In this document: piece by piece, positions 33,977 through 43,998 of the stretch | Layout: the number at the start of each line of letters is the position of its first letter | How positions within the stretch are numbered: position 1 is the first letter of the stretch | From: Daphnia pulex | Lineage: Eukaryota; Arthropoda; Branchiopoda; Diplostraca; Daphniidae | Direction of reading: 5' to 3' | DNA: 64,000 nucleotides | NCBI RefSeq assembly: GCF_021134715.1 | Contig: NC_060025.1 | Location: forward strand, 1,488,001 to 1,552,000 | Notes under the pieces: model-generated | Told to the model about the DNA's origin: nothing | Databases searched by the model: none | Seen by the model: only the letters and a program-made list of their open reading frames with translations | Translations under genes and position numbers: made by a program

Positions 33977-36308
33977 CCACATGGCCTTTGCCTTTTGATT
34001 TTTTGATTGAATTTTGATTGATTGCCTCCCCATGTTTCCCATGTCTGTTCTTATAATATATAAAACCATGCATGTACTAACCCAATACTTCCCCAATCAA
34101 CTCTTACTCACAAAACTACTAACATTAATGCCCTGTAGCATTTAAATAAAAAACCTTGATATAAAAATTATTCGTTGCATACGCCGTTGACTGCTGCTGT
34201 TGCAGACCGGTATGAGAGATGGGGAACCCTGAATGGAAAACCTATTTGTTTCTGACGACGAAATTTAACTAGAGGGGCCGGAGTCATAAATCACCACTTT
34301 TATGACAACAATTACGGCAGCGTTCTCTGACTTACCATCACTAAATCTGGCCGTGGACGCACGATCGCCGCCAATCAGACTTTATCCAGTGGCTTCGGCT
34401 GGGCCAATACGCGCACTGTTTGACATTGATTTGCTACTCTAGACGCTCCACAACAAGACGAAGAGCAGAAAACAAACAAAATAACAAACAAATAAGTTCA
34501 CCGCAAATTCAAACAATCACACAATCTGAGAAATGAATCTTTTAAGCCGGAAATACTGTCCAGCAGATTGACTGGAAGCAGTGGCATCCGATGTCGAATG
34601 GTGGACAACCATCTCATTTAGTACGACATAGGAAAATTCAGCTGAGGAGTAAGTTTTCATCGCTGGATACCGAAATGGTCATCGAGCTGTTTGTCGAATG
34701 GATGCCCATTGCCCAACATGGTCCAACACCGGTTGTTTCTAATTATTCTGTAGTAAATGGAAAGTTACAATATTAGATTAGTCCTGAGAAAAGTTTTACT
34801 TACAAGTTACTTTACAATTTTACATTTTAACAAATTGTGGATTATTGTAGTTTCCCTCAAAACCCAAGAAATTTTAATTTAATTAGTACATAAAAACACA
34901 GGAGCACTGACCGACAGACGGACAAAATTCAACATTTGAATACGACTGGTAAGTAAGGTAGCTCTGAAAATAGTAAAATTTTGAATTCTGATGTTACAAC
35001 TACTTCAAGCTTTTCGTAAATAGCCTAATTTAATTCAGTTTGAAAGTGACAAAAGGTTCCAAGACTGCGCCAAAGGATCCATTTTGCAAACTGAACTACC
35101 AATGATTGAATGCACCTTCTCCTACATTGAATACTTTACAAAAGCCTCAACAAAGGCCTTTAAACAGACTTAAGATAGAAAATACCTCGAGGGAATCAAA
35201 CCTTAATTAACGGTAGTGCTTTGGTCGTTGATTCAGATCAATTCCCGCATCCAAATGGAACGAGAGGTAAAGTTATTCCATGTCTGGTCTTGATGTTGAC
35301 CTGAAGGGGAAACAATGAGCAACAACTCAAATGTAGTCACTCAACTCCCATAGGTTACACTGATGTGCGCAGACATTGTGGCCGAACTGACTGCACTGTC
35401 TCATTGCCTGTTGATGGTCATTCAGTTGGAGGATTGGTAAATCTGAGATGTTCAGTCCTACAAAAAGATAGCTTTAGCTCCAAAGTAAGCTCATGATACT
35501 GAAACTGTAATGACGATAAATGAAGTAAAACAGTGTGACTTTGTGAGGTTGAACAAAACTGATGCAGCATTCCTTTCAAGAGTTGAACTTGCCCAGGTTC
35601 AACATCCTGTTTTAAAATATTTGCATAACGGTAATGTGGTGCATTCTATATTTATTTACCCTTGGTAATCTGTGAATAAATGAAGAGGTTAACAGATAAA
35701 TGAAAACTATTTACAATGATTAGGATTAACACATTTTTACGAAGCAGTGAATTGTGAATGTGCATAGAAATAAACTGATTCTGTCACAGTTATTGGTCAT
35801 TTGAGGTAATAGTTGCAGTTATGAACCACCACATACCTCACTAATAACATCCAACACAAAAACTTGCTGTTTTCTCAGAAATTTGTTGATGCACCACCAC
35901 CACCTGCCCCACACCAACATAATTTAATCTTAAACAATAAAATTACTGTTTGTCTGTGTCATTTCTCCTTTAGTCTAAATAACAAAAGATCCAAAACACA
36001 ATCATACGAAGATCTAAGCAAACTTTAGTTTGCCCAGCCTAGCGAGCCTTGCTAACAACAACGAAAGCCACGCGACAATGAAGCAGACGGCAATTGATTA
36101 CTGAAGCAATCAAGGCATAATCAATCATGATTGATTCATTATTGATTCCAAAAGCGCAGTGCAGTACGAAATTGTTGCTACTGGTACTTCCACCACTGGA
36201 AAAAGTTTAAAATGTTGGAAGGAATCAAATTATGATGATCCATTTATTAGGACAGTGAGAAACAAATCAAAAAAAAGGAAAGGAACTAGAATTAATAGAT
36301 AATTATTA

Positions 36309-36380
36309 GGGCTCAACCGGGATTTGAACCCGGGACCTCTCGCACCCAAAGCGAGAATCATACCCCTAGACCATTGAGCC
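36309..36380 (-). tRNA. tRNA-Pro (UGG)
   Basis: A 72-base cloverleaf on the minus strand starting GGCTCAATGG and ending with the GGCTCAA/TTGAGCC acceptor stem paired. The anticodon loop CTTTGGG gives UGG. The A box (TGGTCTAGGGG) and B box (GGTTCAAATCC) are intact. No intron. It is one of three clustered tRNA-Pro genes on the same strand. Confidence 0.97.
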
Positions 36381-37211
36381 GACATTCGGAGGACAAAAGT
36401 AGTGGATTACATCGTTTAAAATTGATTTTACACTAAGTAAATGATTATGTATTATGAGTGATGACCTACTGTGCTTAAGAACGGATTATTTTTTGGGAGA
36501 TGAATAACAAAATGTAGACAACTAACTCTATTAAGATTACAATAATGCCGCAATAACGCAAACGTTAACGTCGATTCACGCAATTTTTTCTACATTTGAT
36601 ACAGAAAAAATTGGAAGATAGCAACTGCGAGTACGATTTATAATTGTAACCACATATGGCCTAGTTGACAATTCACCAATTTTAGTGAATCTTCGTATAT
36701 TATCCTTACTTTTTAAAATCTAATCAAAGTGAGTATTGTCCAACTTTTTAAACGGGCACTTTATTCATTTTAAATCGTAATACAGTCAAGCGGAGTTTTT
36801 CTAATTTCAAAGCTTTGCGTCAACAAAACGTGCCAATATTTTCGAAATCTGTTTTGGGAAACTTTATTGATCAATACGAATCGAATAAGTCTAGTGGCGT
36901 TTGAATCCGTGACCACACCCTTGGCAAATCTAATCGACAAGGTAGCAAGGAATCGCAATTTGAAGATCATTGTTTGGATTGAGGCTTCAATCCATTGTTA
37001 AAGGCTAATGTTTAAAAAAGAAAGTCCGAACCAATTTAATCTGCACACTGTCAGCTGTCATATAAATAACCAGGTATGAAGCAGAATTTCAGCAACATGA
37101 TTTAGAAGCAGCGTTGGGTCAAAGGACTGTTAAGAGCCAAGGTCATTAAAAAATTGCAGCATCATTTAGGAAAAATCAACGATTTCAAATTATTAAAAAT
37201 TAATATCAGAT
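36381..37211. other. Spacer between tRNA-Pro genes
   Basis: AT-rich, with no coding exon or RNA gene recognised. Confidence 0.6.
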
Positions 37212-37283
37212 GGGCTCGACCGGGATTTGAACCCGGGACCTCTCGCACCCGAAGCGAGAATCATACCCCTAGACCATCGAGCC
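37212..37283 (-). tRNA. tRNA-Pro (CGG)
   Basis: A 72-base cloverleaf starting GGCTCGATGG on the minus strand. The anticodon loop CTTCGGG gives CGG. The acceptor stem GGCTCGA/TCGAGCC is perfect, the B box is GGTTCAAATCC, and a T-run terminator (TTTTT) lies about 15 bases 3'. It differs from its neighbours mainly in the anticodon. Confidence 0.97.
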
Positions 37284-37786
37284 TTACTTTTTTTAAAATT
37301 ATCGATTTTAATAATAAAGATAAAAATAAGTAAAATTTTTATGTAAGAGTGAACCATACACAGGTGGTTATGATTGTTTAGTGTTACGTTCTCATCGCAT
37401 TTTTGAAAGAAAGCAGTGAAAATAGAAATAGCAACAACAACAACAAAACTAATTCAAATGTAAGTGAATGTGCTTATGTCCCGAAGATGTCATACAAAAC
37501 AGGTCGAAGACCTTACAAATGCATCAAGTTTTGCCAAGTGCTTTAATTTCTCCTCCCAATTCGTAACAGTCGTCAGTTGGGGATGGCGATATCAAATGAA
37601 AGAAAGGCCCCTGGCTGTAAGTAGACACGATATACACTTTCTACAGCCGGTTACTTTGTTCGGTCCTTCATCGATCAAGTCAAATAACCCAGCTAACATG
37701 ACTGAATTAAAAAAAAAAAAAAAAAAACTAAAAAAACGAGTTTGATAATCAACGGTTACATTAAAAAGAAAAAAAAAAGGAACTTC

Positions 37787-37858
37787 GGGCTCGACCGGGA
37801 TTTGAACCCGGGACCTCTCGCACCCTAAGCGAGAATCATACCCCTAGACCATCGAGCC
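37787..37858 (-). tRNA. tRNA-Pro (AGG)
   Basis: A 72-base cloverleaf starting GGCTCGATGG on the minus strand. The anticodon loop CTTAGGG gives AGG, read as IGG after deamination. The acceptor stem is perfect and a ten-T terminator lies about 13 bases 3' (poly-A at 37770-37779 on the plus strand). Confidence 0.97.
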
Positions 37859-38079
37859 GATGGAAAATGATGGAAAAAATCGCTTTAAAAACAAATGATT
37901 AATAAGATAAAAGCAATGATGATCGAACTTGACAAAGAGCGTTGAATGACGCCACATAAAATCCGCGAAATTTTAACAGTTATTGATCTATATCAGATTC
38001 AGTAAAAATCAGTACATCAAAAAGTAAAGTTGATCTTTCATTCTCTTGTAATTCTCATTGTTTACACCTGTGCTGACCG

Positions 38080-38262
38080 TCAGGATAAATAAAAAGAGGA
38101 CAACTTTCCTTGGTACTGAAAATTCTCATTTTGATAGAATTTCTCATCACTTGAAGAAATTTTACCACGACGTTGCTTGTTTACATCAGACCATTTAAAA
38201 TTATCATAAACAAACTGAAAACGGTTTCCATTACCAGTATAATCAAACGAATACAATTCCAT
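38080..38262 (-). CDS. Possible small ORF or alternative 3' exon of the BTB gene
   Basis: A 60-codon frame from ATG (38262) reads MELYSFDYTGNGNRFQF and then NFKWSDVNKQRRG, with a coding-like composition unlike the flanks. An acceptor (ACCCAG) lies eight bases 5' of the ATG, and another (TTTTATAG) lies at about 38310. The upstream BTB gene has a good donor, ACCAAG|GTATGG, just after its stop codon (near 38457). So this could be a spliced 3' UTR exon containing a chance frame, or the C-terminus of another isoform. No family recognised. Confidence 0.3.
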   Translation of the reverse strand: MELYSFDYTGNGNRFQFVYDNFKWSDVNKQRRGKISSSDEKFYQNENFQYQGKLSSFYLS

Positions 38263-38476
38263 AGTCCTGGGTTCCAAAGAAACTCACGATTTAATTGTTC
38301 AATAGGTCTATAAAATAAAATAAAATAAAAATTACACGATAAGTCATTACTTCTTACAGTGTACAGATGGCTTTGATTAACTTGAAACAAAATTTAAAAA
38401 AAAGGAAAACCATAAAACTTTAATAGAAAACAGATAAACAGGAAATTTCCATACCTTGGTGTTGTTTGAAATCAGA

Positions 38477-39517
38477 TTAAATGCGCGGTCCGGCGATACG
38501 TTGGGTAACCAGCATGCACAATTCAGGGTGAGCCTTCATGAAATCTAACCACTCCGGCTGATAACAAACCTTGCGGCTATGTTTAACAAAATAATCCATG
38601 GAATCTTCAAACAGTTTCGGGATCGAGTGTAACTGAGAAAATATTAGGTTACTAGTGGCACTTTCGAATGTCTTGTGCAGGATTACCATTACACCTACAC
38701 ACACTGTTTTTAGAGCCTCGACGTCATACTTATCGGCAGCCGCAAAAAGATGTTGATAATGAATGATGTTCTCCATCAAACCGACCTTTAGTTCGGGACT
38801 ACCTCCAGAATACAAATAGTGAAGCAGCTGTTTAAAGATGTCAATTTCAATATCGTCGATAGCCACTTTTCTCATTGTCGATTCCAAGAATCCCGAAGAG
38901 AACATGACTGAGAACACAGGGCTGCCAGCAGATAAAATTGCAACGTGGGCACCAATTGACTGTCCACATTTGAATTTGAATTCGACGTCACATAACTGTT
39001 GAGATAGAAACAACTTGGCTAGTCCACCGGAAATGTTCCCGAAATCCATCGATAACGTGATAGTGTCATATCTTTTTACGTTAGAGGGTAAAGGGAACAT
39101 ACGAAACCAAACGCCCTGACTTTTCTTGAAAAGAATTGTTTCTTCCAAAGTGTTGTTGTAATCGATCCACATGTGGTGAGGACTATTAAAGCCTGTTTCC
39201 GACACACTGGAATCCAGCTTTTGACGCTTTGATGAGTTCACTTCACTCGATTCACTATCATTATCGTGTTCACTATTTTCATTGGAAGGGATCTCTCTGA
39301 CATAAATAGCAGTTGTTGCTATGTTGGGCTCGGAATTAGTTTTGATGAAAAAGAATTTGTAACAGAAGAAGAATTTTCGGCTTGATTGAGATCCACAAAG
39401 TTGAAATGCTATGTGAAAGAAGCCATCTTCATCCTTCGTTGTAGTTGAGTCATCAAATATAAAGCGAACGCGGAAAAATCCATTGCGAACTTCTCGCACT
39501 TCAACAGACGATGCCAT
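38477..39517 (-). CDS. BTB/POZ protein (speckle-type POZ, MATH-BTB-like)
   Basis: A single coding exon of 346 residues from ATG at 39517. Residues ~1-165 form a weak MATH-like part (RNGFFRVRFIFDDS; later FNSPHHMWIDYNNTLEET), interrupted by an acidic Ser-rich stretch with SSKRQKLDSS that may act as a nuclear signal. A BTB domain follows (LFLSQQLCDVEFKF, then GAHVAILSAGSPVFSVMF and LLHYLYSGGSPE), with a BACK-like helical tail. Relatives recruit substrates to CUL3 ubiquitin ligases, with MATH binding substrate and BTB binding CUL3. An acceptor (TTTATAG) and an open frame lie just 5' of the ATG, and donor-like sites lie beyond, so 5' UTR exons are likely. Crustaceans have many such genes, so orthology is not assigned. 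Confidence 0.82.
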   Translation of the reverse strand: MASSVEVREVRNGFFRVRFIFDDSTTTKDEDGFFHIAFQLCGSQSSRKFFFCYKFFFIKTNSEPNIATTAIYVREIPSNENSEHDNDSESSEVNSSKRQKLDSSVSETGFNSPHHMWIDYNNTLEETILFKKSQGVWFRMFPLPSNVKRYDTITLSMDFGNISGGLAKLFLSQQLCDVEFKFKCGQSIGAHVAILSAGSPVFSVMFSSGFLESTMRKVAIDDIEIDIFKQLLHYLYSGGSPELKVGLMENIIHYQHLFAAADKYDVEALKTVCVGVMVILHKTFESATSNLIFSQLHSIPKLFEDSMDYFVKHSRKVCYQPEWLDFMKAHPELCMLVTQRIAGPRI

Positions 39518-40937
39518 GACTGTATCCACCACGTGTTCAACGACCCAGTCAGCAACTATAAAACATATAAAGGCTACTACACGTAAGAGAAAAATTTGAT
39601 AGTTTAATTGGTTTTCAATGCTTGCTCACCAATCACTACTTTGAGTACTTATCAATTTTACTAACCTTAAAACCCCGTTGCACGAAATATAACGAACCTT
39701 GACTGCTTCAGTGATTCTACTCTACTGACCACGTCAACAGTGAACTACTGGGTTGGCTGCTACTGGTGAATCGTGGAAACTGCGGAATCACTAACTCCGC
39801 CCCTAAAAAGGGGAGCTAACTCGCGTGGAACTTGGAAGTCCGCTAGTTGGTTTGGCAAATGGCTAGCGTTTAGTTCAATAAAGTTTACTTCGTGAGATGA
39901 AATACCGTGGAATTAATCCATTAGCGTGTATGACATGTGTGACTTAGTAAATATTTACGTAAGAGAAAATCGTTAATTCCACGGTATTCCTTTCCACGAA
40001 TTACCATCCAGCAACTGTGTTCCCGCGAGTTTTTTTTTTTTTTTGTGAAATGGCGATTTTGTCTGACAAAAAACATTTAATTTTACAATTGCTGTCCTAG
40101 AAATGCTTATCGATTAACGCTGACATTAACATCGAAGGCAAACCGATTTGATACCAGTGACCACAAAGAGCTCAAGACTATATCCTAGCTTGGACATGCA
40201 AGAATATCGCTTTTCAGTTTACGTAGCTAAGATGCGCAAAATGAAAAAAAAAAGCAAAAAGACATGACTTACTATCAATTCAATTGGGTAAGTGATGCAT
40301 ACCGTCGACAACGTTTAGTTAATAAGCTGCTTTGATTATATCCAGTTATGCTATTAAGTTCTCGCCATTCTTAGATATTAAATAGATCAAAAGCTCAACC
40401 GACATCCTGGAACTATCACAGGGTTTACTGCTTAATTACCTACCTACCTACCTACCTAATAAACCTACCAGATAAATTGTAAACCGTGTAGAACATGTGA
40501 CATTAAGAAGAGAGTAACTGTTTTTAACTTATCATTATCTTACGTTAATCTCGAACCTACTTGCCACGCTGCATCTTGACGAATTTCTAATACTTTAGTC
40601 TTAACTATAGTATGCTTGACCAAATAACGAAATGTAGTATTAAACTTAAATTGCAATAAGGCAGCTAAAAACGCAGTATTTCGTAATCTACAGATATTTA
40701 TTATCGTTGCACTGCAGCCAATCGTCGCTTCACGTTTATCGACGATGCCTTACACCGGAGAGCTACATTGCCGAATGCCCTGGTTGGTAAAATGATATTT
40801 CTCATCCAAAAACGGAAAAATAATCAGGACCAATCAATTTTTAACTGATGGCAAAACTATTTAATGTGGGCTTGTACGAACGGTGGGATGTTGAACCGTC
40901 AAATAAAAATAATGTGAATTTAAGATACACAGTTCTT
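39518..40937. other. 5' region of the BTB gene and intergenic DNA
   Basis: The left part probably holds minus-strand 5' UTR exons of the BTB gene. One donor, TGATTG|GTGAGC, is near 39625. The rest is AT-rich with a TACC tandem run at about 40437-40458. No coding exon was found. Confidence 0.45.
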
Positions 40938-42388
40938 CTAATGCTGGGCTGCAGCTAATTTTGCTTTCAAGGATTCTGGCATCTCTGGTGGGGGTGGGCG
41001 GGGAAGACCGAGCCAGACTTTCACAGCATCATAGATGAACCATTGGGCAGCGGTAAGTGTACCAATCATAATGATCCTGGGCGTCAATCCTTGCCAAACT
41101 CCCATGAGGCCAAGCTTCTTCAAGGTCTCGCCGGCAGTGGAACCCTTGGCGGCATTCATCTTTGATACTACAGTATCAGCAGGGTGGGACACAATAGCGC
41201 AGAAAACACCAGCAATGTAACCTGCAGCAAAAGTGACCACAAGCTGTTCACCCTTAGTGCACTGATCACGGGGCTTGGGAACAACATGTCTAAGATTGAA
41301 AAGAAACTTGATTAATAATCAAAAATGGAAGAAAACAACTATTTTACTCTTACTTGTACAGAAGCTCAACAGTCTTCTCAAAGCAAGCAAACTTCATCAT
41401 GGTGTAAGGGATCTGTCGCATCCATAGGGGGACAAGACTCTTGTAAAATCCATTCAGTCCCTCTTGTCTGAAATATTCATAAAGTTGAATTAAAACACAA
41501 CTAAAAATGGTCATTTAATAGTGACTTACTGGTAGATAAGAGGTGCACCAGCCCTCAATGTGGCAGGGAAACCAGGCATGGTCTGAATTCGCACTTTGCA
41601 AGCTTCCATTGGGCTCAAAGCAATATCAGCAAAGAACTCAGCGGAGGCAGATGCAGCCAAGTACAGACCAGTTCTGTAGACATAAGCATTTTCTTCTCCC
41701 AAAGCATTGGCATAGACGATCTTGAAAGCTTCATAAAATCCAAACTTGCAGACTCCCTAATAAAAATTAAGTTTTTTGAAAGCTGCTTAAACTGGGCTTG
41801 CAAAATTGGATTACCTGAGCTGAATAACCAATAGCAGTTGGGGCCCAGCCTCGGACAAGCCCTCTCATGCCCTCCTCAGCAACAGAGACCTGCAGAACAT
41901 TCCACATTAAGAATTTCTTCAGACGTGGGAAATAAAATGTAAATACCTTGAATCCAGTAACGATTGACTTGTACTTTGCTGGGTTGGTCTGAATTCTGCA
42001 CTTCACCATGTCCAAAGGAGTGACCAATGTGTGTGTGATACCACAGGACAAAAGTCCTCCAACACCACACAGGGCGTAGTATTTGGAACTACCATATTCA
42101 CAGCTGTAGGTTTCTAGATAAAAAGGAATTTTTACTCATCATAACTAATAAATTTTCTATGTGACCGAAAGTGCAACTTAGCTGCACTTTCACTCACAAA
42201 TATACACTTATACAGCACATAGAATTACGGCTTAGTTTAAGAGTGAAAAAAAAAAAAGGGAATTTACCTGCAGCAGCGGCAGCAATGGTCCTGTTGGCTA
42301 CCAACTGGTTATCGGTAGTCATCTTTGCCTCGCAATTAGCACTGGTAAGGAAAGGACTTTTCTTTGCGGCTTCCCACAGAGAATTCAT
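40938..42388 (-). CDS. Mitochondrial phosphate carrier protein (SLC25A3), 6 exons
   Basis: Exons (minus): 42388-42268, 42113-41947, 41889-41815, 41756-41530, 41467-41354 and 41289-40938, all GT-AG and in phase, giving 351 residues. The N-terminal ~45 residues are presequence-like. Three mitochondrial-carrier repeats follow with PLDMVKCRIQT, SPMEACKVRIQT and HPADTVVSKMNA signatures. The diagnostic phosphate-carrier stretch LNGFYKSLVPLWMRQIPYTM is present, and the tail is LGLPRPPPPEMPESL. It imports phosphate with a proton across the inner membrane for ATP synthesis. A non-coding first exon ending GGAG|GTGAGT (42526) lies 5'. Confidence 0.95.
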
Positions 42389-42525
42389 TGCTAGAAACAA
42401 ACGCCAATAAACAATAAAACAGTTAAAATTTTAATAAATTGTGAATCTAACACAAAATATCTTATAGATCGGTGACCTACAAAGTAAGAATTGTACAAAA
42501 ACCGGTAGAGAGAAAGAAAACTCAC

Positions 42526-42600
42526 CTCCGACTTTAATGGCGGTCGTGATGAAGAGGACGAGAAGGGCCGACTAGTGCTACGTTGCCGTCTAGCACGAGA
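42526..42600 (-). other. Probable 5' UTR exon of the phosphate carrier gene
   Basis: On the minus strand, GACCGCCATTAAAGTCGGAG ends at a consensus donor GTGAGTTTTC, with the next acceptor in front of the ATG exon. The pyrimidine-rich CGGCCCTTCTCGTCCTCTTC upstream fits a housekeeping 5' leader. The outer boundary is not defined. Confidence 0.5.
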
Positions 42601-43167
42601 TAAAGCAGCCGGTTGCCGGTTTTTCTCAGCTGACAATCTTGATCAGCTGATGAGGAAAAAAGTTAAACCAAAAAGAATTTCTCTTCACTCAAAAGTCAAA
42701 ACCAATATTGAAAAAATGAATATGCAAAATGATAGAACCAAAATTGTGGAAAATACTAATCATTATTTCGCCCATGATAACTTACTTGCCTGCCGGACGA
42801 AAATACGTCATATTTTTTGGCACCAAAACATCAAAAACACAAACAACTAATTATGATTTCCATAACAAGGGGATAGCGGTTTGCTCACCTATAAAAAACC
42901 TAGATTGGACGGACGAGAGAATATTTTTCAAAAAGTATTGACTACATTTTTTGTCAATAACTCCTAAACGGATTAAATTGAAATTTGGCTCTCGGCCAAT
43001 CAGCAACAGTTTCCCACAAGCGGGAAGTCACGTGATTTGCAATTGCGTCGCAATTATTACCCTCCGTTCCTCGCCAAAAGTCCCATTTTTTAACTCCAAA
43101 ATTGCATTTTTACTAATATGTAAATTCTATTATTGAAATTTGATCAGAAAATTGTACGAAAAAGTTG
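42601..43167. other. Spacer between the phosphate carrier and tRNA-Arg
   Basis: No coding exon or RNA gene recognised; AT-rich. Confidence 0.5.
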
Positions 43168-43279
43168 TGATCGTGGCGAGACTCGAACTCGCAATCTCTG
43201 GATAGCTACCGTGATCCATTGTTCCTTTAAAATACCACATCATAGAAGTCCAGCGCCTTATCCATTAGGCCACACGACC
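43168..43279 (-). tRNA. tRNA-Arg (UCU) with a 39-base intron
   Basis: The minus strand starts GGTCGTGTGGCCTAATGGAT and ends TTCGAGTCTCGCCACGATCA. The acceptor stem GGTCGTG/CACGATC pairs with one G-U. The anticodon arm CTGGA-CTTCTA is interrupted after the canonical position 37, and resumes with ATCCAG. This leaves a 39-base intron and a 73-base mature tRNA. Anticodon UCU, which is intron-containing in many animals. A TTTTT terminator follows about five bases 3'. Confidence 0.93.
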
Positions 43280-43478
43280 GGTTGCAAAACAGAATTGATG
43301 GAACTTGTACACCTTGAATTTTAATATTTTCTATATCCACATATACACCATCTTTCAATCTCAATTAATTATTTGCCTTTGAACTGTGTGCATTTAAGCA
43401 ATTGATTAATAAAATATTTCACCAACCAGAAGAGATTATGGAAAAAAACACATGTATTACATATCAAAATCTGACAAT

Positions 43479-43965
43479 TTAGTGTTTTGAGTGCTGGGAT
43501 TCCTTTCGGGCAGCATCTTGCAAAAGCTGGTGATCAACTTCTTCAGGTGGTAGTTGAACGTATCTCACTACAGAGCCACGAATGAAACAGTTTTTCACTG
43601 AAAGCTTTAAATTGAAAATATACCTATATATCAGTATCAATCATGTAAACTTTTTTATGATTTCTTACCATATGAGGATATTTATCAGGGTCAGTTATGC
43701 TGATGTCTGTCAGTTTAATGTTGAGGTATTGGTCTACAGAATGCAAAGTTCCACATATGCTGAAATTGTAACAAACCATTAGTCTTTTTCATGAGAATAG
43801 AATCATCTAATAAAATGTTATCTCATACCTCAAATCATTTTTAAGTTCGACGACTACATCTTTGCCAACCAGCGATTTGAAAAACGAGTAGAACAACTAA
43901 AAATTGTAAACAAAGCTGCAAGGTTATTGCGTTATTATAAATACAGTATTTACAAATTTTACCAT
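43479..43965 (-). CDS. LSM2: U6 snRNA-associated Sm-like protein LSm2, 4 exons
   Basis: Exons (minus): 43965-43963 (the ATG alone), 43896-43829, 43759-43669 and 43604-43479, giving 95 residues, the same length as human LSm2. The protein starts MLFYSFFKSLVGKDVVVELK (Sm1 motif) and contains CGTLHSVDQYLNIKL, then KNCFIRGSVVRYVQLP (Sm2 motif). It is one of the seven subunits of the LSm2-8 ring on U6 snRNA 3' ends and of the cytoplasmic LSm1-7 decapping ring. The start codon sits at the very end of its exon (AATAAAATG|GTAAAA). Only 33 bases further 5' is the end of a DIRS-type element, so the leader or promoter of this gene has been altered in this copy of the genome. Confidence 0.94.
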
Positions 43966-43998
43966 TTTATTATCAACACCAAAAAAAACTTGGAATTT

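Larger units (their letters stand above)
32927..36308. other. Intergenic region with SINE-like pieces and coding-like fragments
   Basis: There is no confident gene. A TATAAAA at about 34060 is followed by ATG (34127) and, further on, by coding-like stretches near 34290-34430, 34560-34760 (including HPMSNGGQPSHLVRHR), 35039-35171 (after an acceptor; KGSILQTELPMIECTF) and 35353-35437 (MCADIVAELTALSHCLLMV). They do not join in phase. They could be a decayed gene or chance open frames. Confidence 0.3.
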
